A stretch of 61,274 bases of DNA from an uncultured Butyrivibrio sp. (GCA_945928575.1 CAMENP010000015.1:1-61274); one strand, 5' to 3'; shown: positions 43,289 through 52,195, counted from the first letter of the stretch. A program made the numbers and translations. Notes: a model not told the origin generated them from the letters alone.

Positions 43289-44674
43289 TTAATTCTTAGC
43301 GCTTAAATACTCATCAATACCTTTTGCTGCTGCTTTTCCTGCTCCCATTGCAAGAATAACCGTAGCAGCGCCCGTTACGGCATCACCACCGGCAAATACA
43401 CCGATCTTCGATGTCTGTCCGGTTGTCTCATCAGCAACGATACACTTACGCTTATTGATTTCAAGACCTTTGGTGGTCGATGATATAAGCGGGTTCGGTG
43501 ATGTACCGAGTGACATGATAACTGTGTCAAGATCCATTTCAAATTCAGAACCCGGAATTTCTACAGGGCTTCTTCTGCCTGATGCATCAGGCTCGCCAAG
43601 TTCCATTCTCACGCACTTAATTCCCTTAACCCAGCCCTTGTCATCAACAAGAATCTCTGTAGGATTGGTAAGAAGGTCAAAAATAATGCCCTCTTCCTTA
43701 GCGTGATGTACTTCCTCAACTCTGGCAGGAAGTTCTTCCTCACTTCTTCTGTAAATGATATGAACCTCTGCTCCGAGTCTCAATGCTGTTCTTGCAGCAT
43801 CCATTGCAACGTTACCACCACCGACAACAGCGACCTTAGTTCCTGCTGCAATAGGTGTATCATAACCATCCTCAAATGCTTTCATGAGGTTATTTCTTGT
43901 AAGGTACTCGTTAGCGGAGAATACTCCGTTGGCATTCTCTCCCGGTATTCCCATAAATCTAGGAAGACCTGCACCTGAACCGATAAATACGGCTTCAAAG
44001 CCCTCTTCCTGAAGGTCATCAATCTTGACAGCCTTACCGACAACAACGTTGGTCTCTATTTTAACGCCGAGCTTCTTAACATTCTCAACTTCTGCCTGAA
44101 CTACCTTGTCCTTCGGAAGACGGAACTCAGGAATTCCGTATACAAGAACTCCGCCGGCTTTGTGTAATGCTTCAAAAATAGTAACGTCATAACCAAGCTT
44201 GGCAAGGTCTCCGGCACATGTAAGTCCTGAAGGACCTGAACCGATTACAGCAACCTTCTTGTTCTTCTTCTCTTTGGCCGGTTCCGGTGTAATTCCGTTC
44301 TCTCTTGCCCAGTCAGCAACGAATCTCTCAAGCTTACCTATTGATACAGGCTCACCCTTGATTCCTCTGATACACTTACCTTCGCACTGTGATTCCTGCG
44401 GGCAAACACGGCCGCACACAGCAGGAAGCGCTGATGACTGGCTGATAATCTTATAAGCCTCAGCAAAATTGCCTTCCTTAACTTCATGTATGAATGCCGG
44501 AATATTGATAGAAACCGGGCATCCCTTCATACACATTGCATTCTTACAGTTAAGACATCTGGAAGCCTCTTCCATAGCCTCTTTCTCATTATATCCAAGG
44601 CAGACCTCTTCAAAATTAGTCGCTCTTACTTTCGGATCCTGTTCTCTTACAGGCACTCTCTTCATAACATCCAT
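43289..44674 (-). CDS. NfnB-type subunit of NADH-dependent ferredoxin:NADP+ oxidoreductase (GltA-like)
   Basis: A 461-aa iron-sulfur flavoprotein of the glutamate synthase small-subunit family. N-terminal cysteines C40, C43, C48 and C52 (CLNCKNAMCMKGCP) and VCGRVCPQESQCEGKC bind [4Fe-4S] clusters; FAD and NADPH folds show VAVIGSGPSGLTCAGDL and VAVVGGGNVAMDAARTAL. No glutamate synthase large subunit is nearby. Because the partner gene just upstream overlaps by one base and encodes the matching FAD/[2Fe-2S] subunit, I call it NfnB, the bifurcating enzyme linking ferredoxin, NADH and NADPH pools in anaerobes. Alternative: NADPH-dependent glutamate synthase small subunit. Confidence 0.88.
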   Translation of the reverse strand: MDVMKRVPVREQDPKVRATNFEEVCLGYNEKEAMEEASRCLNCKNAMCMKGCPVSINIPAFIHEVKEGNFAEAYKIISQSSALPAVCGRVCPQESQCEGKCIRGIKGEPVSIGKLERFVADWARENGITPEPAKEKKNKKVAVIGSGPSGLTCAGDLAKLGYDVTIFEALHKAGGVLVYGIPEFRLPKDKVVQAEVENVKKLGVKIETNVVVGKAVKIDDLQEEGFEAVFIGSGAGLPRFMGIPGENANGVFSANEYLTRNNLMKAFEDGYDTPIAAGTKVAVVGGGNVAMDAARTALRLGAEVHIIYRRSEEELPARVEEVHHAKEEGIIFDLLTNPTEILVDDKGWVKGIKCVRMELGEPDASGRRSPVEIPGSEFEMDLDTVIMSLGTSPNPLISSTTKGLEINKRKCIVADETTGQTSKIGVFAGGDAVTGAATVILAMGAGKAAAKGIDEYLSAKN

Positions 44675-45564
44675 TATTTGTCACCTCCGCAGCCGCATCC
44701 GCCGTTCTTGTGGGTTGCACCCTCTGTGAGTGCCAGCATTGCACGGCCTTCCTGTGTCTTATACATCTGCTGTCTCTTCATAGCCTGGTCGAAATCAACA
44801 AGATGTCCGTCAAATTCAGGTCCGTCAACACATGCGAACTTAACTTCATTACCGACCTGTACACGGCATGCGCCACACATACCTGTTCCGTCAACCATAA
44901 TAGGGTTAACGCTGACAATCGTATGTATGCCGAGTTCCTTAGTAAGGAGACATACAAACTTCATCATGATCATAGGTCCGATAGCTACGCAATGGTCATA
45001 TTTTTTACCAAGGTCATTTACAAGGTATTTAATGGTATCTGTTACCATTCCGCCTCTGCCGTAACTTCCGTCATCGGTCGTTATATAGAGATTGCCGGCA
45101 ACTTCCTGCATCTCTTTCTCAAGAATAACAAGATCCTTTGTCTTGGCTCCGACAATAACATCGGCGGCAATACCGTGTTCATGAAGCCATTTAACCTGCG
45201 GGTAAACCGGAGCTGTTCCGAGACCACCTGCAACAAAAAGAATCTTTTTCTTCTTAACATCTTCAATATCATCTGTAACGAGATCCGATGGGCATCCAAG
45301 AGGTCCGACAAAATCCTCAAGATAATCTCCGGTCTTAAGTTCGGACATTTTCTTGGTGGATGCTCCGATAATCTGAACAACTATCTGCACCATTCCTCTT
45401 TCTCTGTCGTAGTCAGAAATTGTAAGCGGAATACGCTCACCATTCTCGTCAATCTTAGCAATAATAAACTGGCCCGGCTCGCATGATTTAGCCACACGCG
45501 GAGCTTCTATTTCCATAAGGAAAATATTATCGGCCAGAAACTCAGCCTTAAGTATCTTGTACAT
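44674..45564 (-). CDS. NfnA-type subunit (FAD/[2Fe-2S] ferredoxin-NADP reductase subunit)
   Basis: A 296-aa protein of the sulfhydrogenase-gamma/dihydroorotate dehydrogenase electron-transfer family. An FAD-binding beta-barrel (about residues 1-95, GQFIIAKIDENGERIPLTISDYD), an NAD(P) domain with FVAGGLGTAPVYPQ, and a [2Fe-2S] site in GTGMCGACRVQVGNEVKFACVDGPEF. The C-terminal GCGCGGDK is glycine/cysteine rich. Translated together with nfnB (stop/start share a base), which fits a fixed 1:1 complex. Upstream sequence has several overlapping TTGATT/TATAAA boxes, none clearly the promoter. Confidence 0.9.
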   Translation of the reverse strand: MYKILKAEFLADNIFLMEIEAPRVAKSCEPGQFIIAKIDENGERIPLTISDYDRERGMVQIVVQIIGASTKKMSELKTGDYLEDFVGPLGCPSDLVTDDIEDVKKKKILFVAGGLGTAPVYPQVKWLHEHGIAADVIVGAKTKDLVILEKEMQEVAGNLYITTDDGSYGRGGMVTDTIKYLVNDLGKKYDHCVAIGPMIMMKFVCLLTKELGIHTIVSVNPIMVDGTGMCGACRVQVGNEVKFACVDGPEFDGHLVDFDQAMKRQQMYKTQEGRAMLALTEGATHKNGGCGCGGDK

Positions 45565-45644
45565 AAAGCACCTCCTATATTTATCTATTTACCATTTTAT
45601 ACAATCAAATCAAGTAATGCAATACAAATATACTGGAAAATTGT

Positions 45645-45681
45645 AAAAAAATAGCGTGAAACCGATAAAAGTTTCACGCTA
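45645..45681 (-). terminator. Terminator of the TPR/chitobiase-like gene
   Basis: Minus-strand TAGCGTGAAAC (45671-45681 complement) pairs with GTTTCACGCTA (45652-45662 complement), an 11-bp stem, followed by seven T (45645-45651). It isolates this gene from nfnA. Confidence 0.92.
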
Positions 45682-45689
45682 AGATAATC

Positions 45690-47102
45690 TTATTTAACTG
45701 ACGACAGCTTATAATTTCCTTTTGAACCTGTTACCTTATATACATCACCCGTATTGGCATCAGCGCCGTACCAGTAATCCTGTGCATCATGTCCGATATT
45801 ATAATAAAACATATATATCTGCTTATCATCGACCGTCTTTAATGAATAATAATCCATTGAACAGTTATTATCATCTTTATCAACATGTTTCTTATTGACG
45901 ATCTTCTTATCTATCAACGCACTCCATATGAAATCCTCCGCCTCTGTCTGAGTATATTTGGATTCATACGTTACCTTATATGTCTTGGACGCCATACTGG
46001 TCTTTCCGTGCCCGTCAACAACCATAACCGTAACCACAGTAGTTCCTGCCGGAAGTTCAAAAGGCTTGCTGTACTCCGTGCTGTCGGTTGTAGGTGTCGT
46101 TCCGTCAAGTGTATAATATGCCTTGCTGCCCGATGCAATACCCGTTACAGTAACCATAACCTTGGATGACTGTGAAATTGTTGTATCAGAAGGTGTTATT
46201 TCCGGCGCTGTCGGGCCTGAATACTGGATATTGTATGTCTTGGTGACAACATCACTCTTGATTCCGTAGTCATTGACCGCATAGAATTTAATAGTGGTCT
46301 GGCCCTCTTTAAGCTCTATTCTGTTGGAAAAAACCTGTGCATTATCTTTAGGATCCGATCCGTCGATTGTGTAATATATCTTACTTTCATCATCTGCTGA
46401 AAGGAATACTTTCTGGTCATCATTGTAATCCCCTTCATCCGGTGTTGCCACAGGATCCTGCGGTACATACTTCTTAAACAATGCTATAATGTCATCATCT
46501 CCGGTATTGGCTGCTTTTTCATATAAATCTCCGAGCTTAGTATAATCTTTACTATCCAGATATACCGACATCAGATTGTAAAATGCATTCTCATTCTTAC
46601 TGTCGCGGTCAAGTACATCAAGCAATATCGCTTCTGCCTTATCATCCTGGGAAGTCTTCTTATAACACTCATAAAGATAAAGCATCATATTAATATTGGT
46701 ATCACTGTCGCCCTTGCCCTCATCATAGGTAAGTGCTTTCTCAAAATCAGTTATGGCAGTATCGTAATCTTTATCATCATATGCCTTATATCCAAGTTCA
46801 TTATAATATCCGTAGTTGTCCTTGCTCTTATTAAAAGCAGCCCTGACTACAAGAAATGCCGTTATTCCTATAACAAGAACCGCCGCTACAACGGATGCCA
46901 CTATAATAATAACCTTCTTCTTATCCGGCTTATCGGAATCGTCATCCGGCTCATCATCATATATCTTCTCTTCTTCATCCGGTGTATCACCTGCTTCGGG
47001 TGTACTCTTATTAACATATGCCTGTGCATCGGCTGTCTCTTCATCCACAATACTTGCTATTGATTTGGCAAGTTCATCTTCTAAATCAAAATCATCTCTC
47101 AT
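45690..47102 (-). CDS. Membrane protein with TPR repeats and two chitobiase C-terminal-type domains
   Basis: A 470-aa protein. Residues 1-60 are acidic and cytosolic, a membrane helix spans about 63-88, then TPR-like helices (about 95-215; YNELGYKAYDDKDYDTAITDFEKAL), then two CHB_HEX_C_1 beta-sandwiches (about 220-300 and 305-390), each with an IYYTIDGSDP or AYYTLDGTTP motif, and a C-terminal YWYGADANTGDVYKV domain. CHB_HEX_C_1 domains are often found in large surface or glycosidase proteins but do not themselves hydrolyse. No enzyme domain is seen. Likely an extracytoplasmic scaffold. GGAGAGGT precedes the ATG. Function unknown. Confidence 0.82.
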   Translation of the reverse strand: MRDDFDLEDELAKSIASIVDEETADAQAYVNKSTPEAGDTPDEEEKIYDDEPDDDSDKPDKKKVIIIVASVVAAVLVIGITAFLVVRAAFNKSKDNYGYYNELGYKAYDDKDYDTAITDFEKALTYDEGKGDSDTNINMMLYLYECYKKTSQDDKAEAILLDVLDRDSKNENAFYNLMSVYLDSKDYTKLGDLYEKAANTGDDDIIALFKKYVPQDPVATPDEGDYNDDQKVFLSADDESKIYYTIDGSDPKDNAQVFSNRIELKEGQTTIKFYAVNDYGIKSDVVTKTYNIQYSGPTAPEITPSDTTISQSSKVMVTVTGIASGSKAYYTLDGTTPTTDSTEYSKPFELPAGTTVVTVMVVDGHGKTSMASKTYKVTYESKYTQTEAEDFIWSALIDKKIVNKKHVDKDDNNCSMDYYSLKTVDDKQIYMFYYNIGHDAQDYWYGADANTGDVYKVTGSKGNYKLSSVK

Positions 47103-47133
47103 AATAACCTCTCCTTATGTAACATACATTCAC

Positions 47134-47162
47134 ACTATACCACATTCATAACCCAAAATCAA
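47134..47162 (-). promoter_or_regulatory. Promoter of the TPR/chitobiase-like gene
   Basis: Minus-strand TTGATT (47157-47162), 17 bases, then TATAGT (47134-47139); start near 47127, leader about 25 bases. Confidence 0.78.
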
Positions 47163-47262
47163 TAAATCCAAATATTAAGTTTTTGTTACGGAATTCACTC
47201 TGAGTGAAATTGTTACAAAATTGTTAAATTTTTTTGTTTTTTTCACATAGCCGTCACATTCA

Positions 47263-47367
47263 TATACTAGATTAATAAATGGATAGTGAAGTATAACTTT
47301 CTATCTCCCCCCTCATATTTAAAAGCTGGAAGCGCCAAAGTTAATCTTTGGCGCTTCGTTTTTGTTT
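47263..47367 (+). ncRNA. Candidate small RNA with C-rich linker and strong terminator
   Basis: A plus-strand terminator (GAAGCGCCAAAG 47329-47340, loop TTAAT, CTTTGGCGCTTC 47346-47357, then GTTTTTGTTT) stands in a 323-base gap between two minus-strand genes, with no plus-strand CDS upstream. A TATACT (47263-47268) with a weak TTTTCA (47240-47245) 17 bases before it could start an RNA near 47275. The ~90-nt RNA would have a first hairpin (GATAG..CTATC, 47282-47305), a single-stranded CTCCCCCCTC (47305-47314), a U/A-rich linker and the terminator stem. The C-run is complementary to G-rich ribosome sites, the pattern of regulatory sRNAs in Firmicutes. Confidence 0.55.
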
Positions 47368-47375
47368 ACGGAATC

Positions 47376-47420
47376 AAAAAAGGCATTGCAGTCAACAAAC
47401 CGCAATGCCTTTCGTTTTTA
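47376..47420. terminator. Bidirectional terminator after the Ig-like protein gene
   Basis: AAAGGCATTGC (47379-47389) pairs with GCAATGCCTTT (47402-47412). Minus-strand reading gives T5 after the stem, and plus-strand reading gives CGTTTTTATT, so it can act in both directions; mainly it ends the minus-strand Ig-like gene at 47426 and backs up the sRNA terminator. Confidence 0.88.
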
Positions 47421-47425
47421 TTATA

Positions 47426-50400
47426 TTACTTTTTTCTGTTAATAAACTTACCCGGATCAACGGCCATTACTTTAACATAGCATGTAACTGTCTTTCCATC
47501 GACTGTTCCGCTTATTACACATTCGCCAGGCATACGTCCCGTTACCAGACCGTTCTGATCGATCGTTGCAATTCTCGGGTTCGATGTTCTCCATGATACC
47601 GCTGACGGAGCTCCGTCAACATAAAGGTTAAATGTATCATACTGTTCTATCTTAATATCTGTATAATGCATTGCCATTGAATGTATTGTACATGTATCCT
47701 GAACAGTTCCGGCTGAGCTGTATGCCGTAACTTCACACGTTCCGGCTCCAACCGTAATAATATTTCCATTTGCATCAACTGTTACAACAGATGTATCAGA
47801 TGATACCCACTTGACATACTCATTCGTATTGGTAGGATATAATCTTGCAGTAAGCTGTCTTGTCTTGCCCTTTAACATCGTGATTTCCGATGAGTTAACG
47901 GAAATTGATGATGCCTTGATTATTTCCTTTACAATAACGGTACAGTTAGCAACAACTTTATTACCATCCGTTGATGTAGCATGTACTACGGTTCTTCCCG
48001 GAGTTACACCTACCACATCGCCATCAGAATATACTTTAGCTACGCTTTCATCGTCCGATGTCCATACAAGGTTCTTGATAGATGCATTAGGCGGTGTTAT
48101 CGTTGCCTGTAAATTATATGTATCTCCGACATATATGGTAATCTTTGACTTGCTTAATGATATCGATGTAACAGGATTAATGACTCTTATTACAACCGAA
48201 TCACTTACTCCGCCGCCATCTGCCGCTGTTGCGGTTATAACAACATTACCCGGCTTAACGCCCGTAACCTTACCGCTCTGATCCACAGTTGCTATCGATG
48301 TATTGCTGCTTCGCCATACAACCGCTTTATTGGATGCAGTCTCTTTACCAACGGTCACTTTGAGATTTACCGAATTATTCACATTAAGATTCTTCGGGTT
48401 ACCTGAAATCTTAATACTCTCTACATACTCTTTAACTTTAATTGTACATGTGGCCTTGAGTCCGCTTTCATTGGTCGTAACGACTATCTGACATTCGCCT
48501 CCGACAAGCGCCGATACAACGCCGTTCTCATCAACTGTAGCTATTGTAGGATCGCTCGACATAAATGTTACCGATTTATCAGGTGCATCATTCGGAAGTA
48601 CTGTAGGTACTATTACAAATTTTGTTCCGGTTACCATTTCCTGATAATATGTATTAAGCGTAAGTCCTGTTACCGGCTCTGTTATTTCTATAATACAATA
48701 TGCAACCGTTCCGTTATCCTCACTCACGCACGAAATGGTTACCGTACCTACCGCAAGTGTGGTAACTTTACCGGTCTGGTCAACCGTTGCAAGTGATGTA
48801 TCCGACGAACTCCATGTTACTTTCTTATTGTCAGCTGTATCAGGAAGCACCTCTGCGCTGAGCCAGAGTACGGTTCCTTTCTTAACCGATAATTCGGTTT
48901 CGGAAAGTTTGATTGAAGTTACCGGCTGAAGAACCGTAACATTAGTCATATCAATATATCCGCCATCCTCAGTCTGGACGATGATTGTGGCACTGCCGCT
49001 TCCCACAGCATTGAGCATACCTGTTGAATCAACGGTCACAACCGCTTCATTGGATGACGACCATTTAACATTTTTATTTGTGGCATTATCCGGGGTAATT
49101 AACGCCGTAAGTCTCGACTGGTCACCTACATTAAGCGTAAGCCTGTCATAATCCATCTTAATGCCTTCAACCTGCTGGGTTATAAGGAATTTACAATATG
49201 CGACTTTGGAGCTGTCTGCATTGGAAGTTACGCTTACATATGTCTCACCAGGTCCAACAAATGTTACAAGACCGTTCTGGTCAACCGTAACAACCGACGG
49301 ATCCAATGATGCCCATGTCACGGATGTATCAACACCTGCCGACGCCGGAAGAACCGTAGCTGTAAGCTGGAACTTCTGCAACGCCATCTGTGCCGTAACA
49401 CTTGTGTTATCAAGTGTTATGCTTGTTACTCCTTCCGTTACATAGAAATCTGCCGTTGCAATGTAAAGGCCGTCTTCCGAAACTACCGTTATTGTAGCTT
49501 TACCGCCGTTAAGAGCTGTTACAAGTCCTAACTGCTGCTGGCCTTCCTTGGTATATGGTACAACCGATATGATTGACGGATCTGATGATACCCAGCTGAG
49601 CTTGGTGTTATCCGGAACAACTGTCTCACCGAAGTTAAGATATGCTGTAATATACAACTCCGTTCCTTTCTGGATGGATATCATATCTTTAATTTCTTTA
49701 CCATTATACATAAGTGTAAGATTATTTACAGGATTAAGTATGTAAACTTTACATTCAGCAGTCTTGACGATTCCATCAATCTCCTGCGTTGCTATAAGTG
49801 TTACATATCCGTTGTCTCCGGTCTTAAGCGCTGTAACCGTTGCTGTAAGGCCGTCTTCCGATATTTCGAGCAAAGCCATGTCGCTGTCCGATAATTTCCA
49901 GTGAACAGGCTGCTCAGTATTGGAAACCATAGCTGTAACGCTTCCCTTTGTTCCTATATTAAGAGACATTGATGTATTGGAAAGTGAAAATCCGTCAATA
50001 ACGGTAATCGTTATCGTTTCCACATGTCCGTTCCATGTCACCGTCACATCTGCCGTTCCGGTGCTGTTCGCTGTAAACATTCCTGTCTTGGAATCATATG
50101 AAACTATATTATTATTGCTTGATGCAAAATTAACCTCGGACGGATTGGCTGTTGTTGAGATTGCAATCTGGTCTCCGACAAGGACTGTTGTCTCAGGTGT
50201 GTTAACAACATACGGTACCGTTACTGTTACCGAATCACCTGCATTATTATTAGGATTATGGTCAAGACAGCTGGCATATACCGTGGTGGAACCTGCATAC
50301 ACACCGTATACAACTCCGTTGCTTACAGTAGCAACATTCTCATCTGCCGACCACCAATATACATCCGAAACTGAATTACTGTTGGTAGTAAGCGCAACAC

Positions 50401-51049
50401 TCTGTCCCTGACCGACTTCAATAGAATCTTCATCGATAGTAACACCAACTGTTACATTAAAAGAATATTGAAGACCATCCGCAGGTATTGCCGCAGTGAT
50501 TGTAGTCGTACCACCGCTTATAGCCTTAATTGTGGCTGCGTTGCCATTACCCGTTACAGTGGCAATGTTACTGTTGGACGATGACCATTCAACATACTTG
50601 GATGTGGCCGCATTACATGTCACATTGCCATCGTTACCCGGTTGCATGATTCCCGCAACGGAATCATAAGCCACCGTAAGTGGGACCGTTACCGGTATCT
50701 CTTTATATACATAATCTTCCTCAAGCAGATATCCAACCGTAAGCTTGGTCTTGCCTGCCGCAACAGCCTTAACCGTACCCACGCCTTCGATATTGCTGAC
50801 ACTTGCCACGAGATTATCGGCCGAACTCCACGTAAAAGTACCGTTCGTCGCTGATGCATTCAAAATGCTGACCGTAGCATTGACAGTAACCGCTTCCGAA
50901 TCGGATTTAAAATTAATGGCCGGGGTATCAACGGATAAAATTACCGTTGCAGCCCTTACCATAACTACTCCTATTGTAGTCGCAACTATTATTGCGAAAA
51001 CAGCAGCTACTGCTTTCCAATGATTTTTAAGGAATTTTCTGAATTTCAT
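47426..51049 (-). CDS. Large secreted protein with 14 bacterial Ig-like (BIG2) repeats
   Basis: A 1207-aa protein with a signal peptide or N-terminal anchor (residues 1-32; basic KFRKFLKNHWK then AVAAVFAIIVATTIGVVMV) followed by about fourteen BIG2-type Ig repeats of 75-95 residues, each recognised by the W-SS-(D/N)-x-x-(I/V)-A-T-V-(D) block: for example FTWSSADNLVASVSN, VKWSSSNEAVVTVDST and VSWRTSNPRIATIDQN. There is no LPXTG, S-layer or enzymatic domain, and the C-terminus ends soon after the last repeat with VDPGKFINRKK. Such proteins act as surface adhesins or stalks; partner unknown. ATG at 51049 has GGAGG five bases upstream. Divergent from a LacI regulator. Confidence 0.9.
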   Translation of the reverse strand: MKFRKFLKNHWKAVAAVFAIIVATTIGVVMVRAATVILSVDTPAINFKSDSEAVTVNATVSILNASATNGTFTWSSADNLVASVSNIEGVGTVKAVAAGKTKLTVGYLLEEDYVYKEIPVTVPLTVAYDSVAGIMQPGNDGNVTCNAATSKYVEWSSSNSNIATVTGNGNAATIKAISGGTTTITAAIPADGLQYSFNVTVGVTIDEDSIEVGQGQSVALTTNSNSVSDVYWWSADENVATVSNGVVYGVYAGSTTVYASCLDHNPNNNAGDSVTVTVPYVVNTPETTVLVGDQIAISTTANPSEVNFASSNNNIVSYDSKTGMFTANSTGTADVTVTWNGHVETITITVIDGFSLSNTSMSLNIGTKGSVTAMVSNTEQPVHWKLSDSDMALLEISEDGLTATVTALKTGDNGYVTLIATQEIDGIVKTAECKVYILNPVNNLTLMYNGKEIKDMISIQKGTELYITAYLNFGETVVPDNTKLSWVSSDPSIISVVPYTKEGQQQLGLVTALNGGKATITVVSEDGLYIATADFYVTEGVTSITLDNTSVTAQMALQKFQLTATVLPASAGVDTSVTWASLDPSVVTVDQNGLVTFVGPGETYVSVTSNADSSKVAYCKFLITQQVEGIKMDYDRLTLNVGDQSRLTALITPDNATNKNVKWSSSNEAVVTVDSTGMLNAVGSGSATIIVQTEDGGYIDMTNVTVLQPVTSIKLSETELSVKKGTVLWLSAEVLPDTADNKKVTWSSSDTSLATVDQTGKVTTLAVGTVTISCVSEDNGTVAYCIIEITEPVTGLTLNTYYQEMVTGTKFVIVPTVLPNDAPDKSVTFMSSDPTIATVDENGVVSALVGGECQIVVTTNESGLKATCTIKVKEYVESIKISGNPKNLNVNNSVNLKVTVGKETASNKAVVWRSSNTSIATVDQSGKVTGVKPGNVVITATAADGGGVSDSVVIRVINPVTSISLSKSKITIYVGDTYNLQATITPPNASIKNLVWTSDDESVAKVYSDGDVVGVTPGRTVVHATSTDGNKVVANCTVIVKEIIKASSISVNSSEITMLKGKTRQLTARLYPTNTNEYVKWVSSDTSVVTVDANGNIITVGAGTCEVTAYSSAGTVQDTCTIHSMAMHYTDIKIEQYDTFNLYVDGAPSAVSWRTSNPRIATIDQNGLVTGRMPGECVISGTVDGKTVTCYVKVMAVDPGKFINRKK

Positions 51050-51110
51050 ATTATCCTCCAAAAAGACATAATTACAGCTTTATCTTATGTATCGGAACCT
51101 GTCCGTCAAA

Positions 51111-51143
51111 AAATTATACCTGTTTATGATTTTTCTTGAGCAA
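51111..51143 (-). promoter_or_regulatory. Possible promoter of the Ig-like protein gene
   Basis: Minus-strand TTGCTC (51138-51143), 19 bases, TATAAT (51113-51118). A closer alternative is TTGACG with TAAGAT 16 bases on (51084-51111 region). The first -35 overlaps the lacI -35 within the eight-base TTGAGCAA, so the two divergent promoters would compete. Confidence 0.4.
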
Positions 51144-51164
51144 TTTTTGTATTTATTATATAAT
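51136..51164 (+). promoter_or_regulatory. Promoter of the LacI family gene
   Basis: TTGAGC (51136-51141), 17 bases, TATAAT (51159-51164); start near 51171 places the mRNA 5' end immediately before AAAGGAGG (51173-51180), a very short leader. Confidence 0.7.
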
Positions 51165-51186
51165 AGCGGCATAAAGGAGGCCGCCA

Positions 51187-52125
51187 ATGAATATTTATGA
51201 TATTTCTGATATGACGGGTGTATCGATTGCAACCGTATCCCGTGTACTTAACAACAGCCCGAAAGTAAGCGAATCCACGCGCCGGAAAGTTATGGATGCC
51301 ATCCGCCTTACCGGATACAGCAGGCAGAAACATCATTCATCGCAAAGCATCGGAATTATATATTCCGACTCTGTTCAATACAATGGATTCAATATGATAA
51401 GTACTCTTGTAAATATTTTGAACAGTCGTGGCATAACCCCGTATCTGTGGGTATCCGACGGAAGCCAGAACGATCTTAAGCCTGCTGTTGACTTTATGCG
51501 TTCAAAACATGTTTATGCCATTGTCTGTGATAATACATATCTGCCTTCTTCTGCCGCAGATACTTTGTTAAATTTCAAAAACGACTCATTGCCACCGGTT
51601 ATAATGATAAATTCATACAAAGATACACCGGGTTTTATAAATGTCATATGTGACATTAAAGATACTTTCTCGGCACTTGTAAGTAATGCACTCAAATCAG
51701 GTGCTGCCTCTCCGGCTTTTCTTTTCTCATCAATGTCGGAATTCTGCCTTGAGATGCTTGACGGCTTCAAGCTTGCCTGCGCAGGTGCCGGAATTGAACC
51801 GCCGGCCGAATATATGCATCTGTGTTCCGGCGGAATTGCAGATTCTTATAAATATATTAAACTGCTCAATGAGCAGGACAAAACACCGGATGCCATATTC
51901 TGTTCCAATGATATGCTCGCGCTCGGAGCATCAAATGCCATTGCATTACCGGATGTCCGCATAACCGGATGCGGCTGTAATCTATGTACGGAACCGGGCA
52001 TTATGCCTTTTGACAGCATTAACTGCCGTTTTGATGAAATAACAAGACATATTGCAGACACGCTCTTCAATATCTCGATCAACGTACCGGTATCCACACG
52101 GACCGGATTTACTCCTTACTTATAA
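51187..52125 (+). CDS. LacI family transcriptional regulator
   Basis: A 312-aa LacI/GalR regulator: HTH at residues 2-22 (IYDISDMTGVSIATVSRVLNN), hinge near SGYSRQKH, and a periplasmic-binding-like effector domain (about 55-300; IGIIYSDSVQYNGFNMISTLV, CSNDMLALGASNAI). The effector domain is slightly short (family about 330) and lacks an obvious C-terminal extension, but the core strands are present. AAAGGAGG precedes the ATG. It is divergent from the Ig-like protein gene and may regulate it; the ligand is unknown. Confidence 0.93.
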   Translation: MNIYDISDMTGVSIATVSRVLNNSPKVSESTRRKVMDAIRLTGYSRQKHHSSQSIGIIYSDSVQYNGFNMISTLVNILNSRGITPYLWVSDGSQNDLKPAVDFMRSKHVYAIVCDNTYLPSSAADTLLNFKNDSLPPVIMINSYKDTPGFINVICDIKDTFSALVSNALKSGAASPAFLFSSMSEFCLEMLDGFKLACAGAGIEPPAEYMHLCSGGIADSYKYIKLLNEQDKTPDAIFCSNDMLALGASNAIALPDVRITGCGCNLCTEPGIMPFDSINCRFDEITRHIADTLFNISINVPVSTRTGFTPYL

Positions 52126-52126
52126 A

Positions 52127-52160
52127 GGGGCAATAAAAAACATATTGTTTTCTATGCCCC
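52127..52160 (+). terminator. Hairpin after lacI
   Basis: GGGGCA (52127-52132) pairs with TGCCCC (52155-52160), with an inner AAAAC/GTTTT extension. The following plus-strand AGTTAAATTAGG is not T-rich, so termination would be inefficient; on the minus strand the T-rich stretch after the stem is also short. Confidence 0.45.
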
Positions 52161-52195
52161 AGTTAAATTAGGATGTATTATTTTATTCAAACCGA

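Noticed and set aside
43289-44674. Glutamate synthase small subunit as the main call
   Set aside because: No large subunit is adjacent; the overlapping partner gene fits the Nfn complex better, so glutamate synthase is kept only as an alternative.
47426-51049. Long plus-strand open frames opposite the Ig-like protein gene
   Set aside because: They mirror the repeat composition of the minus-strand gene, have no ribosome sites and change frame; shadows of the real gene.
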